Below, piece by piece: positions 25,273-32,365 of a stretch of DNA of 64,000 nt. The notes under the pieces were generated by a model. It saw nothing but the letters and a program-made list of their open reading frames with translations. It was not told the origin of the DNA and ran no database searches. Each line of letters begins with the position of its first letter. Within the stretch, counting starts at the first letter, position 1. The translations under genes and the position numbers were made by a program. The stretch spans positions 558,001 to 622,000 of the forward strand of contig NC_011901.1 of the NCBI RefSeq assembly GCF_000021985.1, written 5' to 3'. The DNA comes from Thioalkalivibrio sulfidiphilus HL-EbGr7 (GTDB lineage: Bacteria; Pseudomonadota; Gammaproteobacteria; Ectothiorhodospirales; Ectothiorhodospiraceae).

Positions 25273-26328
25273 TCAGGGCTGTTGCATGTCCAGCCCGGAT
25301 GAAAACCACAACCGACCCTCGTCGTCGACGATCACGGCCTCCACGTCCGGGAGCCGGTTGATCAGTTCGAGCCCGTCCGTCGCGCCCAGCACGAACACCC
25401 CGGTGGACAGGGCGTCCGTGAGGGTGGCGTCAGGGCCGATGACACTCACGCTGCGTACCCCGCGGGCTGAGGTGCCGGTGCCCGGGTCGATGATGTGGTG
25501 GTAGCGGTGACCGTCTTCCTCGAAATAGCGCTCGTAGTCGCCGGAGGTGGAGATGGCTTCGTCCACCAGGGGCAGTTGCGCCACCATGCGGTCACGGTCG
25601 CGCGGGTCGCGTATGCCGACGACCCAGGGGCGGCCGCGCCGGTCGCCCAGCAGACGGGTGTCACCGCCTGCGCCGACCTGTCCGTGCTCGATGCCATGTT
25701 TGCGCAGGATGGCGGCGCCGCGTTCCACCGCATAACCCTTTGCGATGCCGCCCAGGTCGATGCGCACACCCTCGCGCCGGTAGGCGATGGTGCCCTGCTC
25801 CCGGTCGAGGATCACGTGGCGGAAGTCGATGCCGGGCAGGAGTGCTTCCCGGGTCCGGTCGTCGGGGCGGATGCCCTGGCGGTAGTCGTAGCGATAGCCG
25901 ACGCTGGCGTAGGTGACGTCGAAGGCGCCGCCGCTCAGTTCCGAGAACTCCAGGGCGCGGGAGATGAGCGAGAACAGCTCCTCGCTGGCGCGTACGGGGT
26001 GATGCGCGGCCTGGGCATTGAGGCGGGAGAGTTCGCTGTCAGCCTTGTAGGTGCTCATCAGGGCATCGATGCGATGCATGTCCCGGATGACCGCGTCGAT
26101 CCCGGCGCGGGCCACGGCGGCATCCTTGTGCCAGGCCTGCACCAGTACCGTGGTGCCCATGATCTGGGCGTCCTGTCGGTGCCAGTCGGCGAGGGCGATG
26201 GGGGCGACCAGCAGGGCAATACAGGCAAGCGACCCGGCAAGGCCGGCCGCGAAGGCCTGTCGATGTGAGATCCCCCGGTGTCCCATTGCGCCCTTGGTGT
26301 CCCTGGCGTGGCCGTTGCGCCTGGCCAT
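25273..26328 (-). CDS. apbE: FAD:protein FMN transferase
   Basis: 351 residues with an N-terminal membrane/signal segment (SLACIALLVAPIALA), so periplasmic. ApbE moves FMN from FAD onto Ser/Thr of extracytoplasmic proteins. Motifs: MGTTVLVQAW, the STYKADSELSRLN segment, DLGGIAKGYAVERG, GAGGDTRLLG, STSGDYERYF, HIIDPGTGTSA and the Mg site TLTDALSTGVFVLG. ATG 26286, preceded by AAGGG, is an alternative start. No nqr/rnf gene is in the window, so its target is probably in this block. It lies first in the series, 61 bases before the haem protein. Confidence 0.93.
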   Translation of the reverse strand: MARRNGHARDTKGAMGHRGISHRQAFAAGLAGSLACIALLVAPIALADWHRQDAQIMGTTVLVQAWHKDAAVARAGIDAVIRDMHRIDALMSTYKADSELSRLNAQAAHHPVRASEELFSLISRALEFSELSGGAFDVTYASVGYRYDYRQGIRPDDRTREALLPGIDFRHVILDREQGTIAYRREGVRIDLGGIAKGYAVERGAAILRKHGIEHGQVGAGGDTRLLGDRRGRPWVVGIRDPRDRDRMVAQLPLVDEAISTSGDYERYFEEDGHRYHHIIDPGTGTSARGVRSVSVIGPDATLTDALSTGVFVLGATDGLELINRLPDVEAVIVDDEGRLWFSSGLDMQQP

Positions 26329-26628
26329 GCCCGATCCTGACCGCCGCTTGCCGGTGGCCAGGGTGTGCCCTGATGGTTATTTGTTGTAGGGATCTTGGCG
26401 GAACAGCAGGCCGCCATCCGTGATTCGGTTCACGGGCTTGGGTGGCGTGTGTCGGCCCAATGCTGCCGTTCAGCCGCTGGTAGGGCGAAACGGACCGCCT
26501 GTCGGAATCCCGTCCGAGCGGTGGATTGTACACACTCATCGGCGGCGGGGGCAGAGAGCTCCCCGGGACGGGTGTGGTTCAGGGCATAATAGGCGGCTGT
26601 GTTGAAACCATCCGGGAGACAAGCCCCC
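26329..26628. other. divergent intergenic region upstream of apbE
   Basis: A 300-bp region between apbE (minus) and a small plus-strand gene. It should hold the promoter of the 18-gene block. A CATAAT at 26585-26590 could be a -10 box for the small gene, but no good -35 was found 17 bases upstream. No repeats or further ORFs seen. Confidence 0.5.
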
Positions 26629-26832
26629 ATGAAACGCTACGGTATCCGCGTCACCCTGCCCGAAGGCGATCCCATGCGTGCGCCCCACCTGCTGGGCGAT
26701 GGCTGGGAGCAGTTCCGCTGGTACGACTCCGCCCAGGCCCGGGACCGGGCCTACGAGGACATGCAGCGCCAGCTGCCCAACTACCGCAAGGGTGATGTGA
26801 TCAGCCAGGTGCTTGAGAAGGTCGAAGGCTGA
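26629..26832 (+). CDS. small conserved protein of unknown function
   Basis: 67 residues, no signal peptide, with a compact sequence (GIRVTLPEGDPM, WEQFRWYDSAQARDRAYEDM, YRKGDVISQVLEKVE). The YDSAQARDRAYEDM helix suggests a small alpha-beta fold. The ATG follows GGGAGA with eight to nine bases spacing. A strong hairpin follows. I cannot name the family. Confidence 0.7.
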   Translation: MKRYGIRVTLPEGDPMRAPHLLGDGWEQFRWYDSAQARDRAYEDMQRQLPNYRKGDVISQVLEKVEG

Positions 26833-26854
26833 ATTGAGAAGGACGAAGTGCACG

Positions 26855-26878
26855 AAGGCCGGGAAGATTCCCGGCCTT
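26855..26878 (+). terminator. hairpin after the 67-aa gene
   Basis: AAGGCCGGGA and TCCCGGCCTT form a perfect 10-bp stem around AGAT, 22 bases after the stop. Only a short T-poor tail follows (TGTCGTCT), so it is a probable but not classic terminator. Confidence 0.65.
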
Positions 26879-26956
26879 TGTCGTCTGGGTGTGTCGTTGT
26901 GGGGCCGGGCGGGATCATGGATCATGGAATCAGAGGCCTGAGGTACCGAGGTTTGC

Positions 26957-27052
26957 ATGAGGCTCATTGATCAACTGGTGGAGGCGCGGGTGGCGGAGGC
27001 CGCGGCCCGGGGCGAGTTCGACGCCCTGTGTGCCCGCGCCGAGGGGCGCTGA
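26957..27052 (+). CDS. 31-aa fragment of a DUF1992/DnaJC28-like protein
   Basis: The micro-ORF starts MRLIDQLVEARVAEAAARGEFD, which is the opening of DUF1992 proteins (normally about 120 residues), and then ends after nine more residues at a TGA that overlaps the ATG of the next gene (TGATG). The missing part would contain the GxGKPLPL segment. It may be a deletion remnant, or be kept as a leader that couples translation of the peptidase gene. Confidence 0.6.
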   Translation: MRLIDQLVEARVAEAAARGEFDALCARAEGR

Positions 27053-27903
27053 TGTCCCCGGTGCTGCTGGTCCACGGCGGTGCGGGCCGCTATCCCGAAG
27101 CCGATGACCGGGCCGGGGCCCTGGAGGGCTGCGAGGCGGCGGCCCGCGAGGGCTGGGCAGTGCTCAGGGCCGGCGGCAGCGCCCTGGATGCGGTCCAGGC
27201 TGCCGTCATGGCCCTGGAGGACGATCCCCGTTTCAATGCCGGCTCCGGCTCGGTGCTCAATGCCGAGGGACGGGTGGAGATGGACGCGGCCATCATGGAT
27301 GGCTCCACGGTGCGTGCCGGGGCGGTGGCGGCGGTGACCACGCTGCGCAATCCCGTGGCCGCCGCCCGGCGGGTGCTGGAGGAGGGTCGCACGGTGCTGC
27401 GGGTGGGCCCCGCCGCCGAGGCCTTCGCCCGGGCACAGGGCCTGGAAGCCGTCGAGCCCGCCGCCCTGATCACGCCCCGCCAGCAGGCCCGCTGGCAGGC
27501 GGCCCACGAGACCGTGGGCTGCGTGGCCCTGGACGCCCAGGGGCGTCTCGCGGCGGCCACCTCCACCGGCGGTCTGTTCGACAAGCCGCCGGGCAGGGTG
27601 GGGGATTCGGCCCTGATCGGCTGCGGCACCTACGCCGACGAGCGCGGCGCGGTCTCCTGCACCGGTCAGGGGGAGGCCATCATCCGCGCAGCGCTCGCCA
27701 TGCGGGTGCTGTCCGGGCTCGGGGCCGATGCCGATCCCCAGGCCGTGGCCCGCCAGGCACTCCTGTGGCTCGCCCAGCGCACCGGCGCCGAGGCGGGCCT
27801 GATCCTTTTGGACCACCAGGGCCGCAGCGCCGTGGTCCACAACGCCCCCTACATGGCCTTCTGCCGCATCGAGGGCGAGGGGCGGATGAGTCGCGGTCTG
27901 TGA
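27052..27903 (+). CDS. isoaspartyl peptidase/L-asparaginase (Ntn hydrolase)
   Basis: 283 residues, close to family size. The proenzyme cleaves itself before a Thr nucleophile, here T154 in AHETVGCVALD. Other marks: VHGGAG at the N-terminus, GGSALDAVQAAVMALEDDP, FNAGSGSVLN, and the substrate loop DSALIGCGTYAD with SCTGQGEAIIR. It removes isoaspartyl dipeptides and Asn side-chain amide in the cytoplasm. ATG 27052 follows GAGGGG. The stop overlaps the next gene's GTG. Confidence 0.92.
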   Translation: MSPVLLVHGGAGRYPEADDRAGALEGCEAAAREGWAVLRAGGSALDAVQAAVMALEDDPRFNAGSGSVLNAEGRVEMDAAIMDGSTVRAGAVAAVTTLRNPVAAARRVLEEGRTVLRVGPAAEAFARAQGLEAVEPAALITPRQQARWQAAHETVGCVALDAQGRLAAATSTGGLFDKPPGRVGDSALIGCGTYADERGAVSCTGQGEAIIRAALAMRVLSGLGADADPQAVARQALLWLAQRTGAEAGLILLDHQGRSAVVHNAPYMAFCRIEGEGRMSRGL

Positions 27904-28979
27904 GCGCCAAGGGTCAGGGTGCCCATCGGGGTCGGGGCGCGACCCGCAGTCCCGCCGCCCGGTACGAGTCCACTCGCAGCGAGCCGGTGGACGACGGCTG
28001 GCACCAGGAGGAGGCCCTCCCGCCCTTGCGCACCCGGGTGACCGAGGAACGCCCCCGGCGGGTGATCTCCCGCAACGACTCCCCGGACGTGCCCTTCGAG
28101 CTGTCCATCAATCCCTACCGGGGTTGTGAGCATGGCTGCGTCTACTGCTTCGCTCGCCCCAGTCACGCCTACATGGGCCTTTCCCCGGGCCTGGATTTCG
28201 AGACCGAGCTGTTCGCCAAGACCGGCGCGGCCGAACGGTTGCGAGAGGAACTGGCCCGGCCCGGTCACGTGCCGAGCCCCATCGCGCTCGGCATCAACAC
28301 CGATGCCTACCAGCCGGTGGAGCGGCGCCTGCGCATCACCCGGGATCTGCTGGAAGTGCTTGCCGAGGCCCGTCACCCGGTGACCATCGTCACCAAGTCG
28401 GCGCTGATCGAACGGGACCTGGACCTGCTCGCCCCCATGGCCCGGGCGGGGCTGGCCCAGGTGGCGGTGTCCATCACCACCCTGGACCGGGAACTGGCCC
28501 GGCGCCTGGAGCCCCGGGCGGCGGCGCCCCAGCGGCGCCTGGAGACCATGCGTCATCTCAGCGAAGCGGGGGTGCCCGTCACTCTGCTGATGGCGCCACT
28601 CATTCCGGTGCTCACGGACGGGGAGGTGGAGGGCCTGCTGGCGGCGGCCGCCGAAGCCGGCGCGGTGGCGGCGGGCTACGTGCTGCTGCGACTGCCCCTG
28701 GAGGTGGCGGACCTGTTCGAGGACTGGCTGCGCACCCACGTGCCGCTCAAGGCCAAGCACGTGCTGTCACGCATCAGGGACACCCGTGGCGGTCAGCTCT
28801 ACGACGCCCGCTTCGGCCGGCGCATGGTGGGCGAGGGCGCCTACGCGGAACTGCTGCGCCAGCGCTTCCGGTTGGCGCGCCGCCGCGCGGGGCTTGCAGG
28901 CCGGATGCCGGAACTGGATCTGTCCCAGTTCGTGCCGCCCCGTGTGCCCACGAAGGATGGGCAGCTGGATCTGTTCTGA
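27900..28979 (+). CDS. SPL-like radical SAM protein (PA0069 type)
   Basis: 359 residues. The 4Fe-4S cluster motif is CEHGCVYC (C76, C80, C83) inside INPYRGCEHGCVYCFARPSH, the signature of COG1533. Further pieces are LGINTDAYQPVE, TIVTKSALIERDLDLL and the C-terminal PELDLSQFVPP. Members resemble spore photoproduct lyase but their role in non-spore formers is unknown. The N-terminal 50 residues are basic and disordered-looking. GTG start overlaps the upstream stop (GTGA), so it shares the asparaginase transcript. Confidence 0.86.
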   Translation: MSAKGQGAHRGRGATRSPAARYESTRSEPVDDGWHQEEALPPLRTRVTEERPRRVISRNDSPDVPFELSINPYRGCEHGCVYCFARPSHAYMGLSPGLDFETELFAKTGAAERLREELARPGHVPSPIALGINTDAYQPVERRLRITRDLLEVLAEARHPVTIVTKSALIERDLDLLAPMARAGLAQVAVSITTLDRELARRLEPRAAAPQRRLETMRHLSEAGVPVTLLMAPLIPVLTDGEVEGLLAAAAEAGAVAAGYVLLRLPLEVADLFEDWLRTHVPLKAKHVLSRIRDTRGGQLYDARFGRRMVGEGAYAELLRQRFRLARRRAGLAGRMPELDLSQFVPPRVPTKDGQLDLF

Positions 28980-28998
28980 GTGTCCGAAAGACCTGTTT

Positions 28999-29103
28999 GC
29001 CACAGAGGACACAGAGACTGCCGCGGCTTGGATACTTTGGCTGCTCCGCGCTTTTTTACTCTGTGACCTCTGTGACCTCTGTGACCTCTGTGGCCTCTGT
29101 GGC
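28999..29103. repeat. intergenic tandem-unit hairpin (CACAGAG type)
   Basis: Right arm: five exact-length 9-base units CTCTGTG(A/G)C at 29059-29103. Left arm: two complementary units GCCACAGAG and GACACAGAG at 28999-29016. It lies between convergent genes; the right arm abuts the stop codon of the HDOD gene. Confidence 0.85.
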
Positions 29104-30537
29104 TCAAGCACCGGTTCTGAACACCTGCGCGAGGCCCAGGTTGGCCTGCTGGCAGAAGTGCATGAAGCTGGTGAAGGTGTCGGCGTCGAGCGGCCGGCCG
29201 CTGGGCTGGCGGTCGGCGTAGATGAGGCCCACGGGGCGTCCCGGCAGGGTGAGCGCCATCACCAGGCAGCCGCCGGCCTCGATCACCGGACCCAGCACCG
29301 CGCCCGGAATGCCCAGGCTGCGGGCCTCGTCCAGGTCCCGCAGCCAGTGGGCCCGGGGGGAGCCGAGCACCTTGCTCGGCAGGGCGCCGGGACTGGCGCC
29401 CGTGTCCAGGTCGAAGGCGGCCTTGAGGGGTTCCGTGTCCGGTCCCAGGCAATACCGGGTCTGCAGTCGCTTGCGGTCCGCCCCCAGCAGGGCCAGCACC
29501 ACCCGGTCCAGGCCCACACCCCGGTGCAGGCCCTCCAGCACCATGTTGAAGATCAGGTTCACGTCCGGTTGGCCTTCCAGGGTGCTGGCCAGCTCGCGCA
29601 GGATGCGCAGTTCCAGGGCCGGGTCGGGTTCGGGCCAGGGGGCGGGGGCGGCCTCGGTCTGTTCCGGACCCTGGTCCCGGACCGCAGCCCCGGGCCGGGG
29701 GATCAGCCTCGCCAGGTCCGGGGCGCCGTAATCGGCGGCGATCTCGGCGGCCAGGCGGGCGTTCTCGTGGGCCCGCTCGGTCATCTCCTCCGGGCTCACG
29801 CCCGCTTCCTCGGCCATGCGCTTGAGCAGGCGCAGGGTCTCCGGGTCGTCCCAGCCCTGTTCGGTGGCCTCGGCCAGGGCGATGCCGCGCTTGACGTGGT
29901 GCACCCGGTTATCCCCCGCGCCCTCCAGGGCATCGCCAAGCAGGGGCGAGAGGCGCCATTCCCGGTTCAGGTTGGCGGTGAGCCGGCTCAGGCGAAAGCC
30001 CAGCACCTTCATCTCCGTGCGCGCCTGTGGCCCGTGGTCGGCCTGCAGGGCCTCGTCCAGGCGCTGTGCCGTTTCACCGCCGAAGCACCAGAAGGCCATG
30101 CGCCCCAGGTGATAGAGCAGCGCCGCCACGTAGACCTCCTCGGGGTCCCGCACCCGGCAGGCCTGGGCGAAGCTGCGCGCCTGCACGGCGGCGTGGAAGG
30201 CCCGGGCCATGTCCTGCATGACCCGCTCACGGGGCGGGTTCATGAGGGTGTTGATGATCGCCACCGAGACGCTCAGGGCACGCACGGTGTTCAGCCCCAG
30301 TACCACCACGGCGCGGCTGACCGTGCTCACCGGGTGTCCGGCGGGGTTGAAGAAGTTGCTGTTGGCCAGGCGCAGGACCCGGGCGGTGAGGGCGGAGTCC
30401 TGCAGGATGATGCGCGAGATCTCGGCGGCGGAACTGTCATCCCGCTCCGAGGCCTGGGCGATTTGTTGTACCGTAAGGGCCAGGACCGGCATGTCCTGAT
30501 CCCGTAAACGGCGGGTCCATTCCTGCAGGTCATGCAT
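29104..30537 (-). CDS. HDOD domain protein with a C-terminal GAF-like domain
   Basis: 477 residues. Residues about 5-215 form an HDOD domain (degenerate HD hydrolase fold; LALTVQQIAQ, ILQDSALTARVLRLANS, VSRAVVVLGLNTVRAL, AALLYHLGRMAF); residues about 320-475 resemble a GAF sensor (LVMALTLPGRPVGLIYADR). HDOD proteins regulate signalling and cell-cycle outputs rather than cleave nucleotides. ATG 30537 is preferred to one 20 codons earlier. It runs divergently from the lipoprotein gene downstream of its start. Confidence 0.85.
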   Translation of the reverse strand: MHDLQEWTRRLRDQDMPVLALTVQQIAQASERDDSSAAEISRIILQDSALTARVLRLANSNFFNPAGHPVSTVSRAVVVLGLNTVRALSVSVAIINTLMNPPRERVMQDMARAFHAAVQARSFAQACRVRDPEEVYVAALLYHLGRMAFWCFGGETAQRLDEALQADHGPQARTEMKVLGFRLSRLTANLNREWRLSPLLGDALEGAGDNRVHHVKRGIALAEATEQGWDDPETLRLLKRMAEEAGVSPEEMTERAHENARLAAEIAADYGAPDLARLIPRPGAAVRDQGPEQTEAAPAPWPEPDPALELRILRELASTLEGQPDVNLIFNMVLEGLHRGVGLDRVVLALLGADRKRLQTRYCLGPDTEPLKAAFDLDTGASPGALPSKVLGSPRAHWLRDLDEARSLGIPGAVLGPVIEAGGCLVMALTLPGRPVGLIYADRQPSGRPLDADTFTSFMHFCQQANLGLAQVFRTGA

Positions 30538-30590
30538 GGTGCGAGATTCCGTCCCTGGGGTGATGATGTTTCGTTGCAAATGGGTTTTGC

Positions 30591-31214
30591 ATGACACGAA
30601 TTATACGTGAGGCCTCCCGGCAGGCGGCCCGTCGTTCGTCGCCCGCCCGCTACAGCCTGGTGATCTTCCTGGTCCTCTGGTTCGCCGGCTGCGGCACCAC
30701 CACGGTGATCGCGCCGTCGTCGCCGGCAGAGCCGGTGCCGGTGTTCCTGCTGGACCATGGGCGCACCAGCAGCCTGGTGCTGCCTGCCCCCGACGGCACC
30801 ATGACCCGCTATGCCTACGGGGATTGGCGCTACTACGCGGAGCGGGAGACGGGTCTGGGGCATGCCATCGCCGCCGTGCTCTGGCCCACCGGGTCTGCCC
30901 TGGGCCGGCGCCACCTGGCGGGCCCGGCCACGGAGGCGTCTGTGCGTGCCCAGGTGCGGGTGCCCATCCAGGCGATCCACGGCCTGTCCGTGGAGGCGGC
31001 CCGGGTGGCGGCCCTGCGCGGACGGCTGGATGACTATTTCGAGTCGGCGGAAGTACGCGAAACCCCGGAGGTGGAGCTGAGCTTCGTGCCCTATCCCCAC
31101 CAGTACACGTTGCGACATAACTCAAACGCCATCATTGCCGACTGGCTGGTGGAACTGGGTGCGGGGGTCAATCGCCGACCGATCTGGTCGGGATGGCGGG
31201 TTGAGAGCAGGTAG
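30591..31214 (+). CDS. conserved lipoprotein, possibly DUF2459-like
   Basis: 207 residues: lipoprotein signal with lipobox FAGC near residue 34, then VFLLDHGRTSSLVLPAPDG, YAYGDWRYYAERETGLGHAI and a C-terminal RHNSNAIIADWLVELGA. The pattern recalls DUF2459 proteins (HT-hydrophobic, YGWGD-like segments), but I am not certain. It may be an outer-membrane or periplasmic hydrolase-like protein; no catalytic set is clear. Confidence 0.62.
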   Translation: MTRIIREASRQAARRSSPARYSLVIFLVLWFAGCGTTTVIAPSSPAEPVPVFLLDHGRTSSLVLPAPDGTMTRYAYGDWRYYAERETGLGHAIAAVLWPTGSALGRRHLAGPATEASVRAQVRVPIQAIHGLSVEAARVAALRGRLDDYFESAEVRETPEVELSFVPYPHQYTLRHNSNAIIADWLVELGAGVNRRPIWSGWRVESR

Positions 31215-31320
31215 AAGTGGCTAGTGGCGAGTGGCAAGGACCCCTTTCTCCCTCCCCCTCATGGGGGAGGGCCGGGGTGAGGGTGGTTTTCCTTGCCACT
31301 AGCCACTTGAGACTTGCCAC
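31215..31320. repeat. nested intergenic hairpin
   Basis: Outer arms: AAGTGGCTAGTGGC units (31215-31239) against CCTTGCCACTAGCCACTT and a further unit (31291-31320). The inner hairpin CCCTCCCCC (31250-31258), TCAT, GGGGGAGGG (31263-31271) followed by CCGGGGTGAGGG is a form often seen in proteobacterial gaps. Lies between convergent genes. Confidence 0.8.
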
Positions 31321-31342
31321 TGTTCACCAGGCGCTCGGTCCC

Positions 31343-32365
31343 TCACGTCGCTGAGTCCGCCGCAAGGCTCATTCTCTCCATGAGGTAACAAAGACAATCC
31401 TGCCTCACCACCCGCTCGTCCAGGGTGAGCATGGAGGGCATCACCGGGCGGCGCAGGATCAGGCGGTCCTGGTGGATGCCGAAGTAGGTCGCGGTGACCT
31501 CCTCGCCGGTCTCGCTACGCGCCTCCACCCCGATGCCGCCGCCGGGGCGCACGTTGCCCAGGGCGGTGCCGGCGGGCAGTTCCCGGAAGTTCATGTGGTC
31601 GATGTCCGGGTCGAAGCACAGGTCCGCATCGCCGCGGCTGAAGGCGAAGCTCACCGTCTCGGGGACCTTGACCACCGCCACGGTATGGAACAGGTCCAGG
31701 TCGTGCTGCGCCACCGGGTGTGCGGGGATCTCCGAGAGCTGCAGGCAGGCGGTGATGTATTCCCGGGCGTGTTCCACGCCTCTTGCATCGCCGGCCTTGC
31801 TGCATTCCAGGGTCACGGCGGGACACAGCTCGGCGAAGGCCATGGACTGCACGCCCCGGGGGCGCACGAAGTAGACCACGGTGCGTCCGAACAGGGTGGC
31901 CAGTTGCAGGAAAGGGGTGTCCAGGCGATTGATGCAGGCGTAGTGGGGGTTGAGGCCGGTGTTGTTGTGCACGTCCACGCTGGCGAAGGGGCGCAGTTCA
32001 CGCATGCGCTCGGTGACCGCCGCCATGAGCCGGTGCTCCGGGCTGTCGTCGCCCTCGCCGCCGGGCCAGACCCGATTGTAGTCCGGCTGGCCGTCCAGGC
32101 GCCGCAGGCCGTGGCGGGCGGCGGCCACGTTGCCCACGAACAGGGACAGGCTCCGGTGCAGGCCGCCGGTAGGCGGGTCCCGCAGCAGGGCCTGCACCGC
32201 CTCCAGGCCGGCCGGTTCGTTGCCGTGCAGCAGCACGGAGACGAACAGGGGCTCGGGGCGCCGGCCTGGCAGGTGGATCAGGGTCGGGCCGCCCAGCAGG
32301 GCCTCCAGGTCCGAGGGCCGGGCATCGAGGAATCCCTCGGGCAGGTGGTCCAGTTCCTTCAGCAT
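31343..32365 (-). CDS. M14-family succinylglutamate desuccinylase-like carboxypeptidase
   Basis: 340 residues. The zinc-binding start of the M14 fold is LLHGNEPAGLEAVQ (HxxE), followed by YNRVWPGGEGDD, the third ligand region VDVHNNTG with NPHYACIN, and the later catalytic Glu area LECSKAGDARGVEHA. It removes a terminal or acyl group from an amide substrate. Start ATG 32365 overlaps the GCS2 gene by seven bases, so the two are coupled; this suggests that it trims or reverses what the ligase makes. Confidence 0.83.
   Translation of the reverse strand: MLKELDHLPEGFLDARPSDLEALLGGPTLIHLPGRRPEPLFVSVLLHGNEPAGLEAVQALLRDPPTGGLHRSLSLFVGNVAAARHGLRRLDGQPDYNRVWPGGEGDDSPEHRLMAAVTERMRELRPFASVDVHNNTGLNPHYACINRLDTPFLQLATLFGRTVVYFVRPRGVQSMAFAELCPAVTLECSKAGDARGVEHAREYITACLQLSEIPAHPVAQHDLDLFHTVAVVKVPETVSFAFSRGDADLCFDPDIDHMNFRELPAGTALGNVRPGGGIGVEARSETGEEVTATYFGIHQDRLILRRPVMPSMLTLDERVVRQDCLCYLMERMSLAADSAT

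Noticed and set aside
23427-25361. 644-codon plus-strand frame
   Set aside because: Shadow of the tri-haem lipoprotein gene, which has lipobox, propeller repeats and CxxCH sites.
28999-29103. Possible CRISPR array (regular 9-base repeats)
   Set aside because: Units are contiguous without unique spacers, and the complementary arm is present; no cas gene nearby.
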